From positions 3,642,001 through 3,706,000 of the forward strand of contig NZ_CP072913.1 of NCBI RefSeq assembly GCF_017968885.1: a stretch of 64,000 nt of DNA, written 5' to 3'. Below are positions 45,205-53,488 of the stretch, one piece after another. The stretch's first letter is position 1, and every line of letters begins with the position of its first letter. This DNA comes from Pseudomonas sp. Tri1 (GTDB lineage Bacteria > Pseudomonadota > Gammaproteobacteria > Pseudomonadales > Pseudomonadaceae). The notes below the pieces were generated by a model that saw only the letters and a program-made list of their open reading frames with translations, was not told where the DNA came from and did not search any database. The translations under genes were made by a program, and so were the position numbers.

Positions 45205-45996
45205 ATGAAAATCATAATAAGCACGATGACGATCTGTGGCCTGCTGGCGCTCTGCGGCAACGCCTTGGCGGAACCTGCGCCCTCGCATCTGGACCAGGTG
45301 CTGCAACGCGGCGAACTGAAGGTCTGCACTACTGGCGACTACAAGCCCTATACCTATAAAGCTGAAACCGGCGAATACGAAGGCATCGATATCGACATGG
45401 CGCGCTCGCTGGCCACCAGCCTGGGCGTCAAGGTGCAATGGGTGCAGACCACCTGGAAAACCCTGATGCCGGACCTGTTGGCGGAAAAATGCGACATCGC
45501 CATGGGTGGTATTTCAGTGACCCTGGAGCGCCAGAAGAAAGCCTACTTCAGCACCACCCTGGACGTGGATGGCAAGATCCCGCTGGTACGTTGCGAAGAC
45601 CAGGCGCGCTACCAGACCATCGAACAAATCAACCAACCTTCGGTGCGCCTGGTGGAACCGGCCGGCGGCACCAACGAAGCTTTCGTCCGGGCCTTCCTGC
45701 CCAAGGGCCAGCTCAACTTCCACGACAATGTGACCATCTTCCAGGAGCTGCTGGACAAGAAAGCCGACGTGATGATCACTGATGCATCGGAAGCGCTCTA
45801 CCAGCAAAAACTCAAACCCGGCCTGTGCGCCGTCAACCCGAGCCGCTACCTGCAATATGGCGAGAAGGCCTACCTGCTGCCACGGGACGACACCACTTGG
45901 AAAATGTACGTCGATCAGTGGCTGCACCTGAGCAAGGCAAACGGCAGTTATCAGAAGGTCATTGGGCAGTGGTTGGCGGTTCCGGGCGCTCAGTAA
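45205..45996 (+). CDS. pheC: Periplasmic cyclohexadienyl dehydratase homologue (PheC-like)
   Basis: The 263-residue protein with a signal peptide (to ALA-EPAP) has the periplasmic binding protein fold. Segments such as CTTGDYKPYTY, IAMGGISVTLERQKKAYFS, GGTNEAFVRAFL and EKAYLLPRDD match PheC of P. aeruginosa closely. PheC turns prephenate or arogenate into phenylpyruvate or phenylalanine in the periplasm. An amino-acid-binding role is the alternative, but no permease or ATPase gene is adjacent. Monocistronic; a REPIN follows. Confidence 0.82.
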   Translation: MKIIISTMTICGLLALCGNALAEPAPSHLDQVLQRGELKVCTTGDYKPYTYKAETGEYEGIDIDMARSLATSLGVKVQWVQTTWKTLMPDLLAEKCDIAMGGISVTLERQKKAYFSTTLDVDGKIPLVRCEDQARYQTIEQINQPSVRLVEPAGGTNEAFVRAFLPKGQLNFHDNVTIFQELLDKKADVMITDASEALYQQKLKPGLCAVNPSRYLQYGEKAYLLPRDDTTWKMYVDQWLHLSKANGSYQKVIGQWLAVPGAQ

Positions 45997-46021
45997 CCGT
46001 TCGAGAAGAAACACAAATCCC

Positions 46022-46110
46022 TGTGGGAGCGAGCTTGCTCGCGATGGCGTCAGTTCAGCAGCATCGATGCTGACTGAAACACCGCCATCGCGAGCAAGCT
46101 CGCTCCCACA
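46022..46110. repeat. REPIN
   Basis: REP units at 46022-46049 (+) and 46083-46110 (inverse), inward-facing, between the convergent pheC-like and TRAP genes. Confidence 0.93.
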
Positions 46111-46166
46111 GGTTGAACTGCTTGAGGTCTGATTCAGCGTCAGACCTTGATTATCGACACTTCAAC

Positions 46167-47186
46167 TCACTGCGCCGCCCGCACCTTGGCGATTTCGGCG
46201 TACATCATCTTCACCAGCTCGCCATCCAGGGACTTGGCGAACTTGTCGATCACCGGCTGTACCCGCTCGCGAAAACGATCTTTCTCCGCCGGGGTGATTT
46301 CGTTGACGGTCATCGCGCCGGCCAGGGTGGCTTTGGCCTTGTCCATGCTCGCCGCGGTGACTTCACGCTGGAATTGTTGCGCCTCGGTTGCCGCCTGGCG
46401 AATCATCGCTTTTTCATCGTCGTTGAGGCGATTCCAGGTTTTCTGGCTGATGATCAACGACTGCGGATTGAAGATGTGTCCCGTCACGGAAAGGTACTTC
46501 TGCACCTCGTAGAACTTGTTGCCTTCAATCACCGTGAAAGGGTTTTCCTGGCCGTCGATGGTGTGCTGCTCAAGGCCCGTATAGACCTCGGGGAACGCCA
46601 TCGGCACCGGGTTGGCCCCCAGGGCGGAGAAAGTTTCCAGGTAGATCGGCGACTGGATGACGCGAATCTTCAAGCCTTGCATGTCCTCGAGCTTGGTCAC
46701 CGGATGCTTGCTGTTGGTCAGGTTGCGAAAGCCCAGGTCCCAATAACCCAGGCCCACCAAGCCTTTGCTATCCAGCTGTGCCGCCAGTTTCTGGCCGACC
46801 GGCCCATCGATCACCGCATGGGCTTCTTCAGCGTTATTGAACAAAAAGGGGAAGTCGAGCATTGCATAGTCCGGTGCCTGGGCCGCCAGGATGCCGGAGT
46901 TCAGTACAGTGATATCCAGCGTGCCGCCTTGCAGGGCTGACACCGTTTGCACGTCGCCGCCCAAGGTACCGCCGGGGAACAGGCGGACCTTGATCTTGCC
47001 GCCGCTCTTCTCGCTGAGCAGGTCGGCGAACTTCTGCGCGCCCTGCCCTTGTGGATGCTCCTTGACGTTCTGGAACGCGAATCGCAGGGTACGTTCGCGG
47101 ATTTCATCGGCGTGACTGGCCACGCTCCCCAGCAGCAACCCCGTTGCACACGCCCCAGCCAACAGGGTTTTCATCAGTTTTCGCAT
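46167..47186 (-). CDS. TRAP transporter substrate-binding protein (DctP family)
   Basis: The 339-residue DctP-type protein has a signal peptide (to SHA-DEIRE). It also has the family segments GGDVQTVSALQGGTLDITVL and GLKIRVIQSPIYLETFSALGANPVPMAFPEVYTGLEQHTIDGQEN; the Arg in KIRV is the usual carboxylate anchor. It should capture an organic or sugar acid. AACAATAA (plus-strand 47202-47209) just before the start fits the Hfq/Crc pattern. It is the last gene of the QMP-order operon. Confidence 0.93.
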   Translation of the reverse strand: MRKLMKTLLAGACATGLLLGSVASHADEIRERTLRFAFQNVKEHPQGQGAQKFADLLSEKSGGKIKVRLFPGGTLGGDVQTVSALQGGTLDITVLNSGILAAQAPDYAMLDFPFLFNNAEEAHAVIDGPVGQKLAAQLDSKGLVGLGYWDLGFRNLTNSKHPVTKLEDMQGLKIRVIQSPIYLETFSALGANPVPMAFPEVYTGLEQHTIDGQENPFTVIEGNKFYEVQKYLSVTGHIFNPQSLIISQKTWNRLNDDEKAMIRQAATEAQQFQREVTAASMDKAKATLAGAMTVNEITPAEKDRFRERVQPVIDKFAKSLDGELVKMMYAEIAKVRAAQ

Positions 47187-47241
47187 ATCACTCTCCGATC
47201 ATTATTGTTTTTCAAGTCGAGCTACTACGCTTGCACCGGCA

Positions 47242-48522
47242 TCAGCCGGTGAAGAATTTCAATGGCCCCATGACCAGTTGCGGGAACAGCACCAACAGCA
47301 ACAGCACTACAAACTGCGCCAGCATGAATGGCCACACGCCGCGGACGATTTCCTCGAAGTCCAGCTTGGCCACCCCACACACCACATTGAGCACCGTACC
47401 CACGGGCGGAGTGATCAGGCCGATAGCGGTGTTGATCAGAAACAGCACGCCGAAGTACACCGGGTCGATACCCGCCTGGATGACCGCAGGCATCAATACC
47501 GGAGTGAGAATAAGAATGGTCGGGGTCATGTCCATCACCGTTCCGACCAGGATGATCAGCACCATCATCACCAGCAGCAAAAGGGTCTGGTTGTCCATGA
47601 AGGGCGCCAGCAATTCGGCCAACTGGCCGGGCAGGTCCGCGATGGTCACCAGCCACGATGAAACCATGGCCGCCGCCACCAGCAGCATCACCACCGAGGT
47701 GGTCTTGGCCGAGGACAGGATCACTTCATACAGCTGGCTGACTTTCATTTCCCGGTAGATCACCAGGGATACGAACAACGAATAGACCGCCGCGACCACC
47801 GCTGCTTCCGTGGGAGTAAAGATGCCGAATTTAAGCCCCAGGATGATGATCAAGGGCAGGCCCATCGCCCAACTGCCGTCGAGCAACGTGCGCAACACTT
47901 CGGCGCGGGAACGCTTGGGCGGCGTCTCGACGTTCTCGCTGCGAGAGATGTACCACCAGGCCAAGGCCAGCGAGGCACCCAGCATCAACCCCGGCACGAT
48001 CCCGGCGAGGAACAGCTTGGAAATCGACACACCGGAAGCCACGCCAAAGACAATGAAGCCGATGCTCGGCGGAATGACCGGTGCGATGATACTACCGGCG
48101 GCGATCAGCCCCGCCGAGCGCCCCCGGTTGTGTCCGGCCAGCACCATCATGGGCACCAGCAACGCCGCCAGTGCCGCGGCATCGGCCACGGCCGAGCCGG
48201 AGAGCGACGCCAGCAGGCAGGACGCAATGATGGCCACGTAACCGAGACCGCCACGCTTGTGCCCCACCAGAGCCATGGCAATGTTGACGATGCGCTTGGA
48301 CAGGCCGCCGACATTCATGATTTCGCCGGCCAACATGAAAAACGGTACCGCCATCAACGGAAAGCTGTCGGCGCCATTGAGCAGGTTCTGGGCGATGATT
48401 TGTGCGTCAAACAGATCCAGATAAAACATCAGCGCCACGCTGACCACCAGCAAGGCGAACGCAATGGGTATGCCCAGCGCCATGCTGCCCATCAACGACC
48501 CGAGGAAAATAACCAGCGTCAT
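47242..48522 (-). CDS. TRAP transporter large permease (DctM family)
   Basis: The 426-residue 12-segment membrane protein has the DctM features PFFMLAGEIMN, SGSAVADAAALAALLVPMM and PPSIGFIVFG. It overlaps the small permease gene by four bases and precedes the binding-protein gene by 55 bp. Confidence 0.95.
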   Translation of the reverse strand: MTLVIFLGSLMGSMALGIPIAFALLVVSVALMFYLDLFDAQIIAQNLLNGADSFPLMAVPFFMLAGEIMNVGGLSKRIVNIAMALVGHKRGGLGYVAIIASCLLASLSGSAVADAAALAALLVPMMVLAGHNRGRSAGLIAAGSIIAPVIPPSIGFIVFGVASGVSISKLFLAGIVPGLMLGASLALAWWYISRSENVETPPKRSRAEVLRTLLDGSWAMGLPLIIILGLKFGIFTPTEAAVVAAVYSLFVSLVIYREMKVSQLYEVILSSAKTTSVVMLLVAAAMVSSWLVTIADLPGQLAELLAPFMDNQTLLLLVMMVLIILVGTVMDMTPTILILTPVLMPAVIQAGIDPVYFGVLFLINTAIGLITPPVGTVLNVVCGVAKLDFEEIVRGVWPFMLAQFVVLLLLVLFPQLVMGPLKFFTG

Positions 48523-49067
48523 GGACGAGTACTCTTGATGGAGTTATGGGCGATCACCTCGGCGGCGTCGTTGTCCTGGACCATGACCAGTTCGTCATCC
48601 CCCAGCTTGCCGGACAGCGCCAGATAGAGTTCGTAGATCAGGATCGGCGCGGCGCTGGCGCCGAACACCAGGCCGGCGGCGTAGAACAGGGCCATTGACA
48701 GGCCTGAGGCTGGCGCGACCACCTTCAGGTTGATCAACGCCTGCTGCCAACTGCCACTGAAGATCAGCCAGCAGATGTACAACATCAGTAGATGTCCGAT
48801 GACCAGGCACCCGCGCTTGCCGGCCGGCGGCAAGCGCTTGACCAGGCTGTCCATCCCCAGATGAGCGCGGTCCTTGAGCGCTACCAGCGCACCGAGAAAA
48901 ATCATCCAGACGAAAAACCAGCGCGACAGCTCTTCCGACACACTGATGCCGGAGTTGAAGGCATAGCGCAGTACCACATTGCCAAATACCAGCACGATCA
49001 TGGCGATCATGCACAGCACGATCAGTAGCTTCAGCAGCTTGAAATACAGATCAACGACTTTTGCCAT
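48519..49067 (-). CDS. TRAP transporter small permease (DctQ family)
   Basis: The 182-residue protein has four hydrophobic segments and the DctQ motif SEELSRWFFVWMIFLGALVALKDRAHLGMD. ATG 49067 follows GAGAGGTC; the frame runs on to 49400 with no support. It is the first gene of the dctQMP operon. Confidence 0.93.
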   Translation of the reverse strand: MAKVVDLYFKLLKLLIVLCMIAMIVLVFGNVVLRYAFNSGISVSEELSRWFFVWMIFLGALVALKDRAHLGMDSLVKRLPPAGKRGCLVIGHLLMLYICWLIFSGSWQQALINLKVVAPASGLSMALFYAAGLVFGASAAPILIYELYLALSGKLGDDELVMVQDNDAAEVIAHNSIKSTRP

Positions 49068-49294
49068 CTTGAAGACCTCTCGGATTGTCGAGTGCCGGGT
49101 TCCAACCGGCGCGAGTAAACGGCAACGGTGGCCGCTATCGAATCCGAATAGAGGTATTGCGAGAGGCTCCAGGCCGGGAGCAACAGATCGAGGGAAAGGC
49201 GTTGGGCGTTTGCAGATAGGTGCGCATGAGGTATTCCTCTGTTTTTTATTATGGTCTTGGCAATGCGTCGCAAGACGTATGGCAGCTAAAATGT

Positions 49295-49308
49295 ACCAAC
49301 CGGTTAGT
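49295..49308. promoter_or_regulatory. Candidate operator upstream of the TRAP operon
   Basis: ACCAACCGGTTAGT is palindromic at 12 of 14 positions around AACCGGTT, the form of LacI-family sites. It lies about 235 bp before dctQ; no LacI gene is nearby. Confidence 0.4.
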
Positions 49309-49399
49309 TCGGTCAATATCCCCGAGGCTAACGTATGACAAAGCGTGCGATTATCGGCTACAGGGGCGATAGGACTTTGAGCGGAATTCTGGCGATGCA

Positions 49400-49830
49400 A
49401 GAAGGCGCTACCATCACTTGTTCTAATTAAGAACCATGCTGCTTATAAGCCCGAACAATGTGCATAACCGTAGAGTTTTTTTAAATAAAAACTCAAATTA
49501 AATTGAACTTTCACATAGTTGTAAGACTTGGCACCCAAGTACTAAGGCATGACCAGAGCATGACAATATCCAGGCGTCATTCTAATGGCTAGCTAATTTC
49601 CTACATAAACATTGGCGCCACCTGTCAAAAAAATGTCGCCACTCCCCACAACCTGGAAAAAACGTCCAACCTCAACTCAAAAAAAACTAAAAATCCTTAT
49701 TAATCAAAGAGTAATAAAATATAAAAATCGCCTAAACACTCCTCTCTCTCGCCATTAACAAGTTCTTAAAAAAAATATTATTTAAACTTCACATATAAAA
49801 CTTTGCAGCAACGATCTTTGATGTTATTAA
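49400..49830. other. AT-rich non-coding stretch upstream of the polysaccharide cluster
   Basis: About 430 bp with long A and T runs (for example 49675-49800), unlike the GC-rich neighbours, and no credible reading frame. It probably holds the promoter and regulatory sites of the wecB-nfrA cluster and may be bound by a silencer of the MvaT/H-NS type. I could not place a firm promoter. Confidence 0.6.
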
Positions 49831-49999
49831 TTTGACGGATCAGATCGCAAGATGCCACTACGTCACTTTCTGTGCATGTAGCCGTTTTTGCCTGATATCG
49901 GATCCAATCAACTTAACCGCTTGCTTGCCCAACACATTATTTGTGCTTGGACGGCTGTTGTGCGGCGCAGAAAACTGCGCGAGGAAGGGCGTCATCGCT

Positions 50000-51226
50000 A
50001 TTCAAGACTCACGGATCAAGGTCCTCTCGATCTTCGGTACCCGTCCAGAAGCCATCAAGATGGCGCCTTTGGTCAAGGCCCTTGCAGCCGAACCCGGCAT
50101 TGAGTCCTTGATCTGTGTCACCGGCCAGCATCAAAGCATGCTCAAGCAGGTGCTGGATCTGTTCGATCTCAAGGCTGATTTCACCCTTGACGTGATGACG
50201 CCGCACCAGACGCTCAACTCCCTGACCGCTGCGTTGTACAGCGCCATCGACCCGGTACTGGAGCAGACTCGGCCGGATCGGGTACTGGTCCATGGTGATA
50301 CCACTTCGGCCATGGTGGCTTCGATGGCAGCGTTCCATCGGCGTATCCCCGTGGGTCATGTGGAGGCCGGGTTGCGCACCGGTGATATCTACAGCCCATG
50401 GCCGGAAGAAATGAACCGTCGTTGCATCGACCTCAGTGCCGACCTGCTGTTTGCACCTACCGGGCAATCGCGCGACAACCTGCTCAATGAACGCCTGCAG
50501 GGTCGCTGTCTGGTGACGGGCAACACCGTCATCGACGCACTGCAAATGACCGCCCGACGCATCGATGAAGATGCACAACTGCGTGGCGAGCTGGACCAAC
50601 AATTCCCGTTCCTGCAAACCGGGCGCAAGCTGCTGCTGGTAACCGGTCACCGCCGGGAAAACTTCGGCGAGGGCTTCCTGGACATCTGCAAGGCCCTGCG
50701 CCACCTGGCCCAGCGTACGGATATCCAGATCGTCTACCCAGTACACCTCAACCCCAACGTGCTGGGGCCGGTGACCGAGCAACTGGGCGACCTGCTCAAC
50801 GTACACCTGATCAAGCCTCTGGATTACCTGGCCTTCGTGCGCCTGATGCAACACGCCCACGTCATCCTCACCGACTCTGGCGGTGTGCAGGAAGAAGCGC
50901 CGTCCCTGGGCAAGCCCGTGCTGGTGATGCGCGACGTCACCGAACGCCCCGAAGCCGTAGCCGCGGGCACCGTGCGCCTGGTGGGCACTTCCCCAGCCTC
51001 GATCATCGCCGGTGTGGACGCACTGTTCGACGATGGTGCTTTGTGGCGTCGTGCTTCCCAGGCCGCCAACCCTTATGGCGATGGCAAGGCCAGCCAACGC
51101 ATCGTCGATACCCTGATGGGCCGCCCTGTCAGCGATTTTTCCGTGGGCCAGGCACATTCGTTCCAGGCGTTGGCGCACGCGCCAATGTCCGCGCCCCACG
51201 AGTTGCTCGCCGATTTCACCTCATAA
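50000..51226 (+). CDS. wecB: Non-hydrolysing UDP-GlcNAc 2-epimerase
   Basis: The family core runs from IKVLSIFGTRPEAIKMAPL through VHGDTTSAM, HVEAGLRTGD and TDSGGVQEEAPSLGKP, the standard WecB active-site motifs. It makes UDP-ManNAc from UDP-GlcNAc. No ATG precedes the conserved start. GAGGAAGGG at 49981-49989 is followed by ATT at 50000, a rare start codon; GTG or TTG codons further up in the frame, which opens at 49832, are alternatives. It is first in the cluster with the BcsB-like, nfrB and nfrA genes, so UDP-ManNAc is the likely building block of the glycan. Confidence 0.85.
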   Translation: MQDSRIKVLSIFGTRPEAIKMAPLVKALAAEPGIESLICVTGQHQSMLKQVLDLFDLKADFTLDVMTPHQTLNSLTAALYSAIDPVLEQTRPDRVLVHGDTTSAMVASMAAFHRRIPVGHVEAGLRTGDIYSPWPEEMNRRCIDLSADLLFAPTGQSRDNLLNERLQGRCLVTGNTVIDALQMTARRIDEDAQLRGELDQQFPFLQTGRKLLLVTGHRRENFGEGFLDICKALRHLAQRTDIQIVYPVHLNPNVLGPVTEQLGDLLNVHLIKPLDYLAFVRLMQHAHVILTDSGGVQEEAPSLGKPVLVMRDVTERPEAVAAGTVRLVGTSPASIIAGVDALFDDGALWRRASQAANPYGDGKASQRIVDTLMGRPVSDFSVGQAHSFQALAHAPMSAPHELLADFTS

Positions 51227-51262
51227 CCGCTACCCACCCTTATCAGATCGAGATTTGCCTGA

Positions 51263-53476
51263 ATGAAGCCTTCCGTTGCCATCCCTACGGGCGCGCTCAG
51301 CGCCCTTGCCTGTGGCCTGAGCCTGCTCGCGCTCATGCCAACCTTTGCCCTGGCTGCGGATAGCCCGCTCACCCAGGCAATCCATCGACTCAACGCCGAC
51401 ACCCGCCAGGAGCGTGAGATTCGCTTGAGCGACCTGGGCATCACTGCGCCGATCCTGCTTGGCGCCAGCGACGCTCGACGCGAACTGTATTTACCGGTCC
51501 CAGCCGGCGTGACCCTTGACGATGCGACGCTGCAACTGGACGCCAGCTATCTCAACGGCGAAGGCGGCCGCAACACCATGCTGCTGTCGCTCGATGGGTA
51601 TCCGGTACGAGCCGAGGGGCTCAGCGAGGCGCAGGGCGATGCCAGCCTCAAGCTGGGCGTAGACAAGGCTGCACGTGACAACGGCCTGGTGCGCCTGGGC
51701 ATTGCCTGGTCCTCGGTCGTCCCCCGGCCATTGTGCGAAGACGATCGGGTCATCGGCAACGTGTTGCGCATTCAACCCGATACGCGCCTGAACTACAGCT
51801 ACGACGCCAGCCAATTGCAGGATGTCGGCACCGCCTGGACGACACTGCCCACCAACCCCGGCATCCTCGTCGCGCCAGGCTCGTTGTCGGCCGGCAGCTA
51901 TGATGCCGCCTGGCGATTGGGCGTGGCCTTGGAACGCATCGGCAAACACAGCCGTATCCTGCCCTTCCCTGCCGTGCAGGACAGTGTCGACCTGAGCGGT
52001 CTGCGCGTCCCCGCCGAGCTGTTGAACATTCCAGCCTTCGCCAGCCTCAACGGCAAAGGCCCGCATACCCTGGCCAACGCCGCCGAAATCGGCGCCCTGC
52101 TGATGCTCGGCCAGGCGCCAAACGTACAGGCCGACCTGGCCATCAACGACCCACAACTGCTCAAGGCCATCAACCAATCGCTGGATGCCTTGCAGAGCCA
52201 GGTCCAGAGCGTCGACGCAACAGCGGCCAGTGCATTGACCCAATGGCGCGATCAGCACGTCAACGTCGCCCTGGCCAGCGCCGGCACGGATAACGTGCGC
52301 CTGGCCCTGCTGGGCACGCGCCCGGTGCTGGTCATCGCCCCGGATGCGACCGGCAAAGCCTTGTCCTTACTCGGTTCGGCGTGGAACAAACTGGCGCGCA
52401 GCCGCCAATTGACCGTGACCGAAGCGCAAACGCCGTTGAGCGACGATGGTCGCGTGGCGCTGGCGCGTTTGGGCGGCGCCTCTGGCACATTCGACGTAGC
52501 CTCGCGCTTCGACTGGAGCACCTCGTTTCCCCTGGGCAGCGTGGCGTATGACGGCCGCCTGCCTGTGACCGCGGTGGTGGATGTATCCGCAGCGCCAGGT
52601 GCTTCGCACACCCCGCCCGTGGCCTCGCTGTACTTCAATGATTTCCTGATCGGTGCGCAACAGTTGACCACCGACGGTGAGCCGCAACGCATCCAGGCGC
52701 ATATCCCCCGCTACGCCCTGGGCTCGAAAAACGTCTTGCGCGTCTCGTTCCAACGCCAGCCGGTCAGCGACCGTTGCCTGGAGACGCCGCAGGCCTTCCC
52801 GGTAGCGGTCCTGCCAACCAGCCATATCGTGCTGGACAAAACCTCGCTGGATGACGATTTCGCCAGCATGGCTGCACGCTTCGCCGTCGACACTCAGGTG
52901 CTCGTTCCCCAGGCCTACCTTGACCATCCGGCCAGCAGCCTGGCCCAAGTGATTTCGGTGGCCGATGCGGCCGGTGTCTCGCCGCTGCGCGCGCAGTTGA
53001 AGGTCAGCGCCGATCCAAAAGCCGTCGTCAGCCCGGACAAGGCTTTCCTGGCTTTCGAGCTGCCCCTCAAGGACGCCAAGGAAGCGGTCCAGGTCGACGA
53101 GCAGGGTCACCTGCGTATCAACCATAAAGACCAGGTGATGCTGGATGTGCAGCGCCTCAACCAACTGGCTTCACTGCAAGTGGTGCAGACCTCGGGCCAG
53201 CACGGCCTGGTCTATCGGACCCTGGGCAGCCAGCCACCGGGCCTGGCCAAGCCGGTTGTGCTGACGCGTGGCGACGTGGCGATTCTGGGCGACAGCGGTG
53301 CCGTGGCAATCTTCGATACCCAGGACCCCAGCGGCAGCCAGTTGATCGGCCAGGAAGAACCCAAGGGCCTGGATGCCTGGCGTAAACCTTCACTGCTCTG
53401 GCTGATTCCAGGTGGCATTGCCTTGTTCCTTATCTTGTTGCTGGCTGGCCGTATCGCCCGTCGCAATCGCCAGTAA
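51263..53476 (+). CDS. BcsB-like periplasmic glycan synthase partner
   Basis: The 737-residue protein has a signal peptide (to LAA-DSPL), two carbohydrate-binding-like plus flavodoxin-like repeats as in BcsB (SWSSVVPRPLCED.. region; FNDFLIGAQQL, RQPVSDRCLE), and one C-terminal membrane anchor (LLWLIPGGIALFLILLLAGRI). BcsB guides cellulose through the periplasm and supports the synthase BcsA. Here it sits 12 bp before a NfrB-type glycosyltransferase, so it probably does the same for that polymer. The E. coli nfr operon has no such gene. Confidence 0.83.
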   Translation: MKPSVAIPTGALSALACGLSLLALMPTFALAADSPLTQAIHRLNADTRQEREIRLSDLGITAPILLGASDARRELYLPVPAGVTLDDATLQLDASYLNGEGGRNTMLLSLDGYPVRAEGLSEAQGDASLKLGVDKAARDNGLVRLGIAWSSVVPRPLCEDDRVIGNVLRIQPDTRLNYSYDASQLQDVGTAWTTLPTNPGILVAPGSLSAGSYDAAWRLGVALERIGKHSRILPFPAVQDSVDLSGLRVPAELLNIPAFASLNGKGPHTLANAAEIGALLMLGQAPNVQADLAINDPQLLKAINQSLDALQSQVQSVDATAASALTQWRDQHVNVALASAGTDNVRLALLGTRPVLVIAPDATGKALSLLGSAWNKLARSRQLTVTEAQTPLSDDGRVALARLGGASGTFDVASRFDWSTSFPLGSVAYDGRLPVTAVVDVSAAPGASHTPPVASLYFNDFLIGAQQLTTDGEPQRIQAHIPRYALGSKNVLRVSFQRQPVSDRCLETPQAFPVAVLPTSHIVLDKTSLDDDFASMAARFAVDTQVLVPQAYLDHPASSLAQVISVADAAGVSPLRAQLKVSADPKAVVSPDKAFLAFELPLKDAKEAVQVDEQGHLRINHKDQVMLDVQRLNQLASLQVVQTSGQHGLVYRTLGSQPPGLAKPVVLTRGDVAILGDSGAVAIFDTQDPSGSQLIGQEEPKGLDAWRKPSLLWLIPGGIALFLILLLAGRIARRNRQ

Positions 53477-53488
53477 CGGTAACCTTCG

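Noticed and set aside
45205..45996. Calling the protein an ordinary amino-acid ABC receptor
   Set aside because: Its segments match PheC more closely, and no permease or ATPase gene is adjacent; kept only as an alternative.
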